Assembly: GCA_943787445.1 (NCBI GenBank)
Contig: CALSML010000003.1
Span: forward strand, 40,256-104,255
Source of the DNA: an uncultured Alphaproteobacteria bacterium
Lineage (GTDB): Bacteria; Pseudomonadota; Alphaproteobacteria; UBA6615
Direction of reading: 5' to 3'
Length of the DNA: 64,000 bases
In this document: positions 26,730 to 36,900 of the stretch, in pieces
How positions within the stretch are numbered: position 1 is the first letter of the stretch
How the letters are laid out: the number at the start of each line of letters is the position of its first letter
Notes under the pieces: model-generated
The model's database searches: none
What the model was told of the DNA's origin: nothing
What the model saw: the letters and a program-made list of their open reading frames with translations, nothing else
Program-made: the position numbers and the translations under genes

Positions 26730-29058
26730 TCAACGGTTGAGTGCACGCCACACCTTTTCCGCTGTCGCTGGCATCTGAAAATCGACAACCGCACCGCGCG
26801 TGGCGAGTGCGTCTGCCAAGGCGTTGAATATCGCCGGCAAGGCCCCCACGATTCCAGCCTCTCCCACACCCTTCACACCTAGGGGATTGGTCGGCGACGG
26901 CACTTCGTGAAAATCCACCTGCATCCGCGGCTGATCAACGGCACGGGGCATTCTGTAGTCCATGAAGGACCCTGTGAGGAGTTGGCCGGTCTCCCGGTCA
27001 TAAATAATCTCTTCCATCAGAGCCTGCCCGATGCCCTGCACCACACCGCCATGCACCTGTCCGTGAACGATCGGCGGGTTGATGACAACGCCGCAATCGT
27101 CAACGGCGGTGTATCGATCCAGCATAACCACCCCGGTATCGGGATCGATTTCGAGCTCACAGACATGACAGCCATTGGGAAAGTACTGCTCGGGCGCTTC
27201 AAACTCTTCGGCTGAATTCAGGCTTGTCGGAACATCCTCCACACGAATGGTTCTGACCTGTGTCGCCAGCTCAAGAAGTGGGATGTGTCGATCTGTTCCT
27301 TTCACCTGAAACGCCCCTTCGGAAAACTCGATATCGGCGACCGAAGCCTCAAACAGATGGGCAGCCGCCACACGACCTTTCTCGATCACCGCGTCACAGG
27401 TCAGCGCGATCGCCGACCCCGCCATTGTCATCGAACGGGACGCGATCGTGGCAATGCCGCGTGGCGCGAAATCACTGTCGCCTTGACGCAGATAGACAGA
27501 CTCGAACGGCACGCCAAGACGTTCAGCGATGACCTGGACAAAGCTGGTTTCATGGCCTTGCCCCTGACTTTGAGTGGCCACCACCAGATCGACAGTCCCG
27601 TCTTTTCTGAATTCGACTTTGGCACCTTCGTGGGGTGAACCACCTATGCACTCCAGATAAGAAGCGAGTCCGCGTCCCCGCAATTTCCCATCCTGTTCAC
27701 TTCTGGCACGGCGTTCGAAAAAACCGTCCCAATCCGCCAGTGCCACGGTCTTGTCGAGAACGGCCTCGAATTCACCGGAATCATAGATGCGATCCACGGG
27801 TGTGGCGTAAGGCATCTGATCGGGAGAAATCATGTTTCGTCGGCGCAACTCGACGGGGTCGTGCCCTGTTTCTCGTGCCGCCTGATCGACAAGGCGTTCG
27901 ACGATGTAGGATGCCTGCTCACGTCCAGCCCCACGATAGGGACCAACAGAATTGGTGTGAGTCAGGACAAGACGCACGTCGATATCGATCACCGGCGTGC
28001 GATACACCAGCGCCAGCCCGTTGGGCATGTTGCGCAACGGCATCCCGGTTCCGTTGCAGGCGTAGTAGGAGCCCATGGCATCATCGACAGCAACACGCAG
28101 CGCCAGAAAATTCCCCGATTCATCGAGAGCAAGCGAAGCCTCGATCACGGCATCGCGTGCATGAGAATCCCCCAGAAAATGTTCTGAGCGAGTACCGGTC
28201 CATTTGACCGGCTGCTTCAGGGCACGCGCTGCAAACAGGATCGCGATATCTTCAGGGCAAGGCTGTTCCTTGACCCCGAAGCCGCCACCGACATCTCCGG
28301 TCAGAACGCGCATCTCCGTACGCGGAATGTCGAAGACCTGTTCACATACAAATCTCCATGAAGTACTGAACGCCCTGGCTGGATGCGACCAGGGTGAAGC
28401 GTCCCTTTTCCTCATTCCAATCAGCAATGCTCGTCCGAGGCTCCAGCGGTGCTGCGACAATTCGGTTGTTCACAAGGGACAGTCGAGATACGTGGGCGGC
28501 TTCTGCAAACGCTAGGTCGGCAGCGTCCTTGTCCCCTCGATGCCAAACTTGGCCGATATTTCCCGGCGCATCCTCCCAAACAAGAGGCGCATCTGGAGCT
28601 ACGGCGTCGGCAATCGTGATTGCAGCAGGTAATTCAGCGATATCTAGTATTACGAGATCTGCGGCATCCCGCGCCTGAGCCTGGGTTTGCGCCAGAACGA
28701 GGACGACTACCTCTCCGACATGGCGAACCTTTCCCTGCGCCAGCCCTGGGCGCGGCGTGTGCAACGGTCGCGCTGACTGAATTTGCGCCGATTGATATTT
28801 TGGCCAGCGTGCCACGATATGCCCAACACCAGCCGCAGCCAGATCATCGCCGGTAAACACCGCCACAACGCCAGGCGCGGCGATGGCAGAGGTCGCATCA
28901 ATATTCAGGATCGTCCCGTGCGCGACTGATGAACGCACAAACGCAGCATGGACCTGGCCGTCACGGCCGACATCATCAGCGAACCGTCCCTGCCCGGTCA
29001 GAAAACGAACATCCTCGCGCCGTCGGACTGGCTGTGCGATTCCGTGCTTTTCCGTCAT
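26730..29058 (-). CDS. Xanthine dehydrogenase family molybdopterin-binding (CoxL-like) subunit, one frameshift
   Basis: The N-terminal ORF (MTEKHGIAQPVRRREDVRFL) carries the a/b hammerhead domain and breaks after VASSQGVQYF near 28345. The other ORF resumes at CEQVFDIPRTEMRVLTGDVG and contains GGGFGVKEQ, the MPT-binding regions RGAGREQASYIVERLVDQAA and GVGEAGIVGALPAIFNALAD. 2329 nt equals 776 codons plus one extra base, giving 775 aa, normal for the family. The enzyme hydroxylates aldehydes, purines or CO-like substrates with a Mo cofactor. The usual FAD and 2Fe-2S subunit genes are missing from the neighbourhood. Confidence 0.88.
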
Positions 29059-29061
29059 GCT

Positions 29062-29343
29062 CTAAGCCGTCCCGGCTGTGCGCACAAAACGGCGTATGAT
29101 TTTGCTTTCGAACAACCCCACCTGTTCATAAGGATCCTGCGCCGTGATCGCTTCGGCATCGGCGCGGTCCTTTGCGTCAATGATCCACACACTGGCGATC
29201 ATATTCTCATCATCGTCCATGGCCGGGCCGGCAAAATAAAGCGTGTCGCCAAGTATTCCTGCAAATTCCATATGTGCCGGGCGCGTTTTCATGCGCAGAT
29301 CATGCATACCCGGTTTATCCACGCGATAAACAAAATAAAGCAT
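29062..29343 (-). CDS. YciI-like protein
   Basis: 93 aa when started at MLYFVYRVDKPGMHDLRMKT (29343). The conserved YciI core appears as FAGILGDTLYFAGPAMDDDE and IIDAKDRADAEAITAQDPYE, with the fold's dimeric ferredoxin-like pattern. Three nucleotides separate its stop from the start of the molybdopterin oxidase, so the genes form an operon. YciI proteins are small enzymes or binding proteins of unsettled role. Confidence 0.85.
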   Translation of the reverse strand: MLYFVYRVDKPGMHDLRMKTRPAHMEFAGILGDTLYFAGPAMDDDENMIASVWIIDAKDRADAEAITAQDPYEQVGLFESKIIRRFVRTAGTA

Positions 29344-29469
29344 ATGAAAACTCCCAAATTGCATACCGTATCGGATATCTTCCATGCTCCGGCGAACGTT
29401 GCACAATCCCATAAACTGCGATGACGAGCGCCAGAATTTGGGCCTCAGGTCTCAAAGGATGGGATAGAA

Positions 29470-30274
29470 ATGACCACGCGAAATATCGACCGTCTTCTCG
29501 ACGTCATGGCGCGCCTTCGTGACCCGGTTGACGGCTGTCCCTGGGATGTCGAGCAGACATTCAAATCCATTGCACGGTATACGGTTGAGGAAGCCTATGA
29601 GGTTGCAAATGCGATCGACCGCGATGATCGCGCCGCGATACGCGAAGAACTCGGCGACCTGTTGCTTCAGGTGGTATTTCACGCGCGCATGGCCGAAGAA
29701 GAAGAAATCATTCGATTTCGAGGATGTTGCCGGCGGGATTGCAGATAAACTGGTACGCCGCCACCCTCATATATTCGACAAGGACAATCACAATACGGAT
29801 GTCGGCCTGCGGGAGTCCTGGGAAGCCCAGAAAGCCGATGAACGAGCCGAGAAAGCAGCAGCCATTGGAGCGGAAGCCAGCGTTCTGGATGATGTTCCCG
29901 TCGGCTTCCCCGCCCTGACCCGCGCCGAAAAACTGCAAAAGCGTGCAGCACGGGTGGGTTTCGACTGGCCCACCATCAGTCCTGTGATCGCGAAGATCGA
30001 AGAAGAACTCGAAGAACTCAAAAGCGAAATTCGCGAAAATGCCACACCCGATCGACTAGCGGACGAATTGGGAGATGTCCTGTTTTCCTGCGTCAATCTC
30101 GCCCGGCATTTGAAAATCGATCCGGAATTCGCATTGCGCGGCACCAATACCAAATTTGAAACCCGTTTCCGCCACGTAGAATCTTCCCTTCGTGACGATG
30201 ACCGGGAACTGAACACAGTCTCGATCGATGAATACGAAACTCGTTGGCAGGCCGCGAAGATCGATAAAGTTTAA
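29470..30274 (+). CDS. mazG: Nucleoside triphosphate pyrophosphohydrolase MazG, one frameshift
   Basis: MazG hydrolyses NTPs to NMP and PPi and limits damaged nucleotides and ppGpp. The N-terminal ORF gives LRDPVDGCPWDVEQTFKSIA and VEEAYEVANAIDRDD with the first EExxE motif (REELGDLLLQVVFHARMAEE). The frame then slips at GAAGAAATC (29701-29709), and FDFEDVAGGIADKLVRRHPH continues in the next frame. 805 nt equals 268 codons plus one extra base, probably one A of AAA. The second MazG domain (IEEELEELKSEIRE, ADELGDVLFSCVNLARH) is intact. Restored length is 267 aa, as expected. Confidence 0.9.
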
Positions 30275-30362
30275 ATCTAATAATTCCAACCAAGTACTTA
30301 AAATCATGCGCGAAATTCGGCGCCAAGTCGCCTCCCTGCACTACGATATTTCCCAGATACAT

Positions 30363-30380
30363 CACCCGATAAATCGGGTG
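30363..30380. repeat. Perfect 18-bp palindrome
   Basis: CACCCGAT-AA-ATCGGGTG forms a perfect 8-bp inverted repeat between mazG and the TPR-sulfotransferase gene, 25 bp upstream of the latter's ATG. A run of five T follows seven bases later (GTAGACTTTTT). It could be a weak terminator for mazG or a repressor operator; the sequence alone does not decide. Confidence 0.6.
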
Positions 30381-30405
30381 TGTAGACTTTTTCGGGAGAT
30401 ATTGG

Positions 30406-32495
30406 ATGGAAACGATTGCTGTCGATACCACGCACCAAACCCTCAGTGAATTACTCACGCAGGCACGTGAAGCCATGCGGGGCGGTCGGTATGGAGAGGT
30501 CGAACAAACCTGCGAAACCATTGTCGAGGATCATCCCGGGCAACCCGATGCCTGATTCCTTCTGGGTGTTGCCGCGCTGCGAAACGGCAAAATAGACATC
30601 GCCGCTCCCCATTTGCAGCGCGCCGTTGATATGCGGCGCGGATACGCCCCCTATCGCCTGGCACTCGGACAGGCGTTGCTGCAAACGGGCGAACCCGCGA
30701 CAGCGCTCATCCATTTCGAGGATGCACAGATACTCAACCCCCTGTCACATGAGGCCGCCTTCGGACGTGTGCGGGCGCTTCAGCAACTCGAACAAGGAGT
30801 GGACGCGCTCGCAACTCAGAAACATGCACTGGCCCTGTTGCGGCGACATATCGCAGAACGTGCCTGCCAATGGATCGTTGAACGGTCCATGCGTTTTTCA
30901 ATTTTCATCACAGCTCTGCCCGGCAGTTACCAGAAACGTGAACTCAAAATCGCGATGCAACTGGCACATCGCTTCGAGACACGGGGCGACACCGCTCGCG
31001 CCTACGAAGGCTATATGCGGGCTCACAAAAGTCAGCCTGATGCATCTGCCCCCTGCACGCGTTGGGACGGATCGCCTTTGAATCCGAAAACTATCTGCTG
31101 TCATGCGAACATCTGGAAGCAGCGCGCCTGCAATCGCCGGAAGATAGGGATATTCAGCGTGATCTGGTACGCACACTCAGTCGCATGGCACGACATGACG
31201 AAGCGTTGGACTTTCTTGAGGAATGCCACCATCAGATGCCCGATGCCGTTGCCCCCCTGCTTACACTTGGCTGGGCGCGCTACCGCGCGGGTCAGAGCCA
31301 GCGAGCCATTGCAGATTTTGATACTGTTCTGGAACAAATTCCGGCATCAGTCGAAGCCCACTACGGTCGTGCCCGAGCCCTTGTTGACGCGGGCCAGGCT
31401 AGCGAAGCCAAACTCTGGTTCCGACGCACCCTTTCGCTGCTTCCCGATCATGCCGGTGCCTTGCGGGAACTGGCCAACCTGAAGGAACTGACCCCGGCTG
31501 ATCCCGCATTCGCTCCACTTCAGAATACGCTTGCAGACAAGACCGTTCCTGCCGCACGGCGCAGCGTCCTGCACATGTCTGCCAGCGCCGCACACAACAA
31601 CTGCAAATCCCATATTGAAGGCTTCGAGTACTTCCGGCGCGGCAACCTCCTGAAAGACGTGGTCTTCGACATTCACGCCTATACCGCGTTTGTGGATTCA
31701 CTCTCCGAAACCTTCAACACGGCCTATTTCGAGAACACACACGACTGGGGCTCGGCCTCGGACACTCCGATCTTTGTCCTCGGCATGCCACGATCAGGAA
31801 CCTCGCTGGTCGAACAGATTTTGGCCAGTCACAGTCGGGTCCACGGATCGGGCGAACGTGAAGACATGATGCAACTCGCAGACCAACTGCCCGAAGAGTT
31901 GAATGATGTGCGTGCCTTCCCATCCTGCATGACCAGCATGACGGCTGACGTAACCGCGAAGATCGCCGCTGTCTACCTGCGAAAACTGAGTTGGGCGAAC
32001 CCAAAGGCCAGTCGCATCGTCGACAAGATGCCCGGTAATTTTAACCATATCGGCCTGATCACAACACTCTTCCCCAAAGCACGGATCATCCATTGCGTAC
32101 GTGACCCGCGTGACCCCTGTCTTTCCATTTATTTCGGTGATTTTGCCGGCAGCCATCACTATTCCTATGATCTCAACAAACTTGGTCGCTATCATCGCGA
32201 ATACGCGCGGATGATGACCCACTGGCACGGCGTCCTGCCCGGGCGAATTCTGAATATTTACTATGAAGACATGGTCGAGGACCACGAAACCCTGTCGCGA
32301 ACTATGATCGAATTCTGCGGCCTGAACTGGGAACCGGCCTACCTTGAGTTTCACAAGACCCGGCGCAATGTGCGAACCCGAAGCAATGCGCAGGTTCGTC
32401 AGCCCATCTATCGGTCATCACTGGGGCGCTGGAAGTCCTATGAAGAACAACTCCAGCCGTTATTTCACGGACTGGACGGTCGTCCGCCGGCCTGA
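30406..32495 (+). CDS. TPR repeat sulfotransferase, with one in-frame TGA and one frameshift
   Basis: Translation from 30406 (METIAVDTTHQTLSELLTQ) gives TPR-like helices and stops at TGA 30553 within PDA-stop-FLLGVAALRNG, where the family continues without a break. After YMRAHKSQPDASAP a base is missing in a C run at 31049-31053, and LHALGRIAFESENYLLSCEH continues in the next frame. The C-terminal half is a sulfotransferase_3-type domain with the PAPS-binding FVLGMPRSGTSLVEQILASH and IHCVRDPRDPCLSIYFGDF. 2090 nt equals 697 codons minus one base. The likely role is PAPS-dependent sulfation; the acceptor is unknown. Whether the TGA is real or an error is unclear. Confidence 0.8.
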
Positions 32496-32497
32496 GA

Positions 32498-33376
32498 TCA
32501 ATCGTTTGCGAGCAAGTGAATGAGGCTGGACGTGTCCCAGCGTGTCCCGCCACGCGCCTGCACCTGTGCATAGAACTGATCGATCAGAGCTGTTGTCGGG
32601 AGGCGCGCCTTGTTGCCCTCGGCTTCCGCAAGGCAAATACCCAGATCCTTACGCATCCAGTCGACGGCGAACCCGAAGTCGAATTTTCCTACAACCATGG
32701 TTTGCCAGCGGTTTTCCATTTGCCAGCTCTGGGCTGCGCCCTTGGAAATGGTTCCGATGACCTTTTCCATGTCCAGGCCGGCTTTCATGCCGAAATTCAC
32801 GGCTTCCGAAAGACCCTGTACAACACCGGCGATACAAATCTGATTAACCATTTTCGCCAGTTGACCGGATCCTGCCGGCCCGATCAGCGTGCAGGCCTGT
32901 GAATAGGCATCAATTACAGGTGCAGCACGCATGAAGATCTCGTCCTCCCCCCCGACCATGACCGTCAGAACGCCATTCTCGGCACCGGCCTGACCACCGG
33001 AAACCGGCGCATCGAGGAAACCGATCCCGGCATCCGTGCAAATCCGGGAGAGTTCACGCGCCAGGTCAGCAGACGCAGTGGTGTGATCAACCAGAATGGA
33101 GCCCTTCGACATCCCCGCAAGAACACCGTTGTCACCCATGACAACACTGCGCACATCGTCATCATTGCCTACACAGACAAAGACCACATCACAGCCTTCG
33201 GCCGCCTCGCGCGGACTCGCACAAGATGTGCCCCCGTGTTTGCCAGCCCATTTTTCTGCCTTGGCGGATGTTCGGTTGAACACAGAGACCTCGTGTCCCG
33301 CCTTACGCAGATATCCGGCCATCGGATAGCCCATGACGCCCAGACCAATGAATGCTGTTTTGAGTGTGTCAGCCAT
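32498..33376 (-). CDS. NAD(P)-dependent beta-hydroxyacid dehydrogenase (HIBADH/GarR-like)
   Basis: 292 aa from MADTLKTAFIGLGVMGYPMA at 33376, preceded by AGGAG; the 21 codons upstream in the ORF are not needed. The Rossmann motif GLGVMGYPMAGYLRKAG, the substrate loop DAPVSGGQAGAENGVLTVMV and the catalytic Lys region GSGQLAKMVNQICIAGVVQG are intact. The family oxidises 3-hydroxyisobutyrate, tartronate semialdehyde and related acids. The specific substrate is unknown. It follows the inositol-phosphatase-like gene by 20 bp. Confidence 0.9.
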   Translation of the reverse strand: MADTLKTAFIGLGVMGYPMAGYLRKAGHEVSVFNRTSAKAEKWAGKHGGTSCASPREAAEGCDVVFVCVGNDDDVRSVVMGDNGVLAGMSKGSILVDHTTASADLARELSRICTDAGIGFLDAPVSGGQAGAENGVLTVMVGGEDEIFMRAAPVIDAYSQACTLIGPAGSGQLAKMVNQICIAGVVQGLSEAVNFGMKAGLDMEKVIGTISKGAAQSWQMENRWQTMVVGKFDFGFAVDWMRKDLGICLAEAEGNKARLPTTALIDQFYAQVQARGGTRWDTSSLIHLLAND

Positions 33377-33396
33377 GAACTCTACTCCTGATATTC

Positions 33397-34197
33397 CTAC
33401 GCACCCTCGTGATCGATGATCGCGCATATATTGTGCCACATCTCGGAACTTTCGGCCGTCAGCAGATTTCCGTCCGGATTGGCAAAATCATATTGTCCGC
33501 CATCGAGCAGAGCGCTGTGCCCCCCGGCCTCGGTCACCAGAAAACTGCCGGCGACGTGATCCCAGGGCAGAAGTTTCGTATAGGCCGAAAAGGCCCGCTC
33601 ACCCGACAGAATCAGGACATATTCATGACCGGCGCAGTTCGGCCGATAGACATCTGCGATCACATCGGGGCGTTGTTCAGCGCGCGCAAACAGATGTCGC
33701 GCAGCGGTTCCGGCAATGTCACCCTGATGATCGCCCTCACTCAGGCGTACGGGTGCCCCATCAAACAGAACGCCATCCCCACGTGATCCCATGACCGTCG
33801 TGCCGTTCACCGGTTCATAGATCCAGCCGCCAACAACCTCTCCCCGCGAGACGAGTGAGACCATGACGGCAAAGGTCGGGCGGCCATTGGCAAAATTCCA
33901 GGTTCCGTCGATCGGATCAATGATCCAGACCGGATCATCCCCAGCCAGTCGCGCAAATACGCTCTTGTCCGCAAAAACCGCCTCCTCCCCAACCACAATG
34001 CTTCCGGGAAGCAAGTCGGGAAGACGCGCGGTCAGCCATTTCTCTGTTTCGATATCCGCAATGGTGACAAGTTCACCGCCATCCTTCTCGTTGACCTCAC
34101 CCTCCTGCAGCGACTGGAATCGTGGCAGCACGATCTCGGCGGCTGCGGTCTTCATCAACGACATGACCCGGTCCGGATCGACTACCACACGGCTCAT
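33397..34197 (-). CDS. Inositol monophosphatase family phosphatase
   Basis: 266 aa. The Mg-binding motifs are clear: GEEAVFADKSV (motif with Glu), WIIDPIDGTWNFANGRPTFA (DPIDGT) and LLPWDHVAGSFLVTEAGGHS (WDxxAG). Bacterial members act on inositol phosphate, histidinol phosphate or PAP. The ATG overlaps the hflX stop codon (ATGA), so it is translationally coupled to hflX. That position next to hflX-hfq is frequent in alphaproteobacteria, but the physiological substrate is not settled by it. Confidence 0.9.
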   Translation of the reverse strand: MSRVVVDPDRVMSLMKTAAAEIVLPRFQSLQEGEVNEKDGGELVTIADIETEKWLTARLPDLLPGSIVVGEEAVFADKSVFARLAGDDPVWIIDPIDGTWNFANGRPTFAVMVSLVSRGEVVGGWIYEPVNGTTVMGSRGDGVLFDGAPVRLSEGDHQGDIAGTAARHLFARAEQRPDVIADVYRPNCAGHEYVLILSGERAFSAYTKLLPWDHVAGSFLVTEAGGHSALLDGGQYDFANPDGNLLTAESSEMWHNICAIIDHEGA

Positions 34198-35549
34198 CCG
34201 ACATTTTCCTCGGCGGCCTGTTGTTTGCGAAAACGCGCTATATCCCGGGGTGTAAGACGGACTTTCAGTCGGCTCTTCATGCCATCATCATTCCGATCAA
34301 GAACGTCGCCCTTCTCATAAAGCCAGGCCATGGTCGCACCATCACTCAGGGCAACCTCCACATCTGCCACCGTGTCTGTTTCGGCCAGTTTCGCGTCGAT
34401 CATGTCCAGCAACATATCGCAACCGCTCCCATCCAGTGCTGAGACGGAAATGAGGTCCGCGGTTCGATCCGCCCGTGCGTCCAGCGCTGCTTGCTCGTCC
34501 GGAGCCAGAAGATCGGTCTTGTTCAGAATTTCGATCCGGGCCGGCATTTTGCGATCATCATCTTCATCACCGGCTTCGCGTTCCCGCAGCAGGTTTTTCA
34601 GAATGGTTTCAACATCCTGACGCTGGGCTTCGGTGTCCGGATCCGCACAATCGCGCACATGCAACACGATATCCGCGGCCACCACCTCTTCCAGGGTCGC
34701 CCGGAATGCCGCGACCAGATCGTGGGGCAATTCGGAAATGAACCCGACCGTGTCGGAGAAAATGACCTTGCGGCCAGACGGAAGTTCCAGGCTCCGCATT
34801 GTGGGATCGAGTGTGGCAAACAGCATGTCTTCGGCGAAGACGTCAGCCCGTGTAAGCCGGTTGAAAAGTGTCGACTTGCCCGCATTGGTGTAACCGACCA
34901 GCGCAATCAGCGGATACGGCACCCGCTCGCGTGCCTTGCGATGCAGGCCACGTGTCCGGCGCACCTGATTGAGGTCCTTCTTCAGCCGGATAATCCGGTC
35001 GTCGATCATGCGACGGTCGAGTTCGATCTGGCTTTCACCCGGACCGCCAACGAAACCGAAACCGCCGCGCTGGCGTTCGAGATGGGTCCAGGACCGCACG
35101 AGCCGGCTTCGTTGGTAAGTCAACGCGGCCAGTTCCACCTGTAGTTGCCCCTCGCGGGTCCGGGCGCGTTCTCCGAAGATCTCCAGAATCAGACCAGTGC
35201 GATCAATGACCTTGCAGGACCACGCACGTTCGAGGTTTCGTTGCTGGACCGGAGATAAGGGGCCGCCGACGATCACGAGATCGGCCTCTTCGGCCTCGAT
35301 ACGATCATGCACCTCCGACACCACGCCCTCACCGAACAGGGTCGCGGGTCGCGGCCGGTTCAGTGATATGGCCCGGCTGCTGACGATATCGAGGGAAATG
35401 GCACGTGCCAGCCCCTCGGTTTCTTTGAGCAGAACTGCCGGGTCGCGGTCAGCGCTTCCCGTGCCCCGATCCCGAAGGACAGGCTGCAACACAATTGTCC
35501 GCGTCGGATCGTCCCCAACTCGCGTGGAATGATGTTTATCCTGACCCAA
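34194..35549 (-). CDS. hflX: GTPase HflX
   Basis: About 451 aa. The N-terminal HflX domain has ISLNRPRPATLFGEGVVSEV, the linker has the glycine-rich RQRGGFGFVGGPGESQIELD, and the G domain has LIALVGYTNAGKSTLFNRLT (P loop), FSDTVGFISELPHDLV (G3) and LNKTDLL (G4). HflX is a ribosome-binding GTPase that splits stalled 70S ribosomes under stress. The listed start is a TTG with a weak ribosome binding site, so the true start may be slightly different. It lies directly downstream of hfq, the standard order. Confidence 0.95.
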   Translation of the reverse strand: MGQDKHHSTRVGDDPTRTIVLQPVLRDRGTGSADRDPAVLLKETEGLARAISLDIVSSRAISLNRPRPATLFGEGVVSEVHDRIEAEEADLVIVGGPLSPVQQRNLERAWSCKVIDRTGLILEIFGERARTREGQLQVELAALTYQRSRLVRSWTHLERQRGGFGFVGGPGESQIELDRRMIDDRIIRLKKDLNQVRRTRGLHRKARERVPYPLIALVGYTNAGKSTLFNRLTRADVFAEDMLFATLDPTMRSLELPSGRKVIFSDTVGFISELPHDLVAAFRATLEEVVAADIVLHVRDCADPDTEAQRQDVETILKNLLREREAGDEDDDRKMPARIEILNKTDLLAPDEQAALDARADRTADLISVSALDGSGCDMLLDMIDAKLAETDTVADVEVALSDGATMAWLYEKGDVLDRNDDGMKSRLKVRLTPRDIARFRKQQAAEENVG

Positions 35550-35558
35550 GACGAAGCG

Positions 35559-35831
35559 TTACTCAGCTGCTTCGGTCTCTGCGTCGTCATCGTCATCCAT
35601 TTCCGGTTCGAACAACTGAACTGGCATCGATGGCATGACTGTCGAGATTGCGTGTTTGTAAACCAGCTGCGAATGGGCATCGCGGCGCAGCAGGACGCAG
35701 AAGCTGTCAAACCACGTCACCACACCTTGCAGCTTCACACCGTTGACGAGGAAAACCGTTACCGGAGTTTTGTTCTTGCGAATGTTGTTCAGGAAGACAT
35801 CCTGGACATTCTGTGACCGTTCTGCAGCCAT
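35559..35831 (-). CDS. hfq: RNA chaperone Hfq
   Basis: 90 aa. Sm1 ([20 protein letters not shown], then [20 protein letters not shown]) and the Sm2 YKHAIST motif are conserved. The C-terminal tail is short and acidic ([13 protein letters not shown]), as in many alphaproteobacteria. Hfq hexamers pair small RNAs with mRNAs. It is the first gene of the hfq-hflX-phosphatase series, with a 172-bp space to dat upstream that probably holds its promoter. Confidence 0.97.
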   Translation of the reverse strand: MAAERSQNVQDVFLNNIRKNKTPVTVFLVNGVKLQGVVTWFDSFCVLLRRDAHSQLVYKHAISTVMPSMPVQLFEPEMDDDDDAETEAAE

Positions 35832-36003
35832 CTTATTACCTCAGCTTTGTTCTTGTGTTGGTTGTAATATGCGCTGTTCAGGTTAAATGACCACCTGCCA
35901 TTAAACATGGCCGACATGACGATCATTCTCATCATACATAGGTTAGGACTGAACGGCGGAATTTCCAGTCCAATCGCTTGAAATTGTTTGTTAATTTCGC
36001 GCG

Positions 36004-36867
36004 TCAGCCGATTTTTGAAAAATCCGACATGTATTGCACATACCGGCTATGCAGCGCGGTGCTCAAGGAGCCCGGTTTGCCATTGGCAATGACCCGATCG
36101 TCGATCCGGGTAACCGGTGTCACGAAATGGGAGGAATTGCTCATGAAGGCTTCACACGCGTTGCAGGCCTCCTCCACCGAGAAACTCCGTTCCTCGAAGG
36201 GAATTCCCAGCTCCTGGGCCAGTTCCACAATGGCCTGCCGGGTTATGCCCCGCAGGATATCGTGATCAGCCGCACGGGTGATCAGCACCCCGTCCCCGGA
36301 AATGATCCAGGCATTCGATGATGTACCTTCGGTGATCAGGCCAGCGCCGTCCACCAACCACGCTTCGTAGACATTGGCCTCGGCAGCGGCCTGTTTGCCG
36401 AGCACATTGGGCAGAAGCGCGACGGACTTGATGTCACGGCGCGCCCAGCGAATATCCTCAAGCGTGATCACCCCGACACCCTGCTCGCGCATGTCATCGG
36501 GAAATTCCGGGACAGACCGGAGGGTCATCACCAGGGATGAGCACACATCGGCAGGGAACTTGTGGTCCCGCGGTGCCACACCCCGGGTCACCTGAATGTA
36601 CAAAAGCCCAGTCGCAAACCGGTTGCGTCGCACGATTTCATGCATCGCGACCTTCAGGGCGGACCGGTGCATGGGCCACGCCATTTGCAGTTCGACAAGC
36701 GAGTGGCCCAATCGGTCAAGATGGGGATCGGCATCGATCAGTCTGTTACGAAACAGATGCACGACCTCATAGACGCCATCAGCGAACTGATAGCCCCGGT
36801 CCTCCACATGGACAGCCGCATCGCGGTGATCGACATAGCGTCCGTTAACGTAAGCAATGCGCGGCAC
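36004..36867 (-). CDS. dat: D-amino acid aminotransferase
   Basis: 287 aa class IV PLP aminotransferase. The start is GTG behind GGAGG (MPRIAYVNGRYVDHRDAAVH). VEDRGYQFADGVYEVVHLF, DIKSVALLPNVLGKQAAAEA (PLP Lys region) and TEGTSSNAWIISGDGVLITR match D-alanine transaminases better than branched-chain enzymes. It makes D-Glu or D-Ala for cell wall precursors or degrades D-amino acids. It lies 33 bp downstream of trkA on the same strand. Confidence 0.88.
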   Translation of the reverse strand: MPRIAYVNGRYVDHRDAAVHVEDRGYQFADGVYEVVHLFRNRLIDADPHLDRLGHSLVELQMAWPMHRSALKVAMHEIVRRNRFATGLLYIQVTRGVAPRDHKFPADVCSSLVMTLRSVPEFPDDMREQGVGVITLEDIRWARRDIKSVALLPNVLGKQAAAEANVYEAWLVDGAGLITEGTSSNAWIISGDGVLITRAADHDILRGITRQAIVELAQELGIPFEERSFSVEEACNACEAFMSNSSHFVTPVTRIDDRVIANGKPGSLSTALHSRYVQYMSDFSKIG

Positions 36868-36900
36868 GACGACCTCCGAAACTGCCCGGGCAGTTCACCT

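Noticed and set aside
30553-30555. TGA read as tryptophan or selenocysteine
   Set aside because: TGA is used as a normal stop by many genes in the window, no SECIS-like element is evident, and the gene also has a frameshift.
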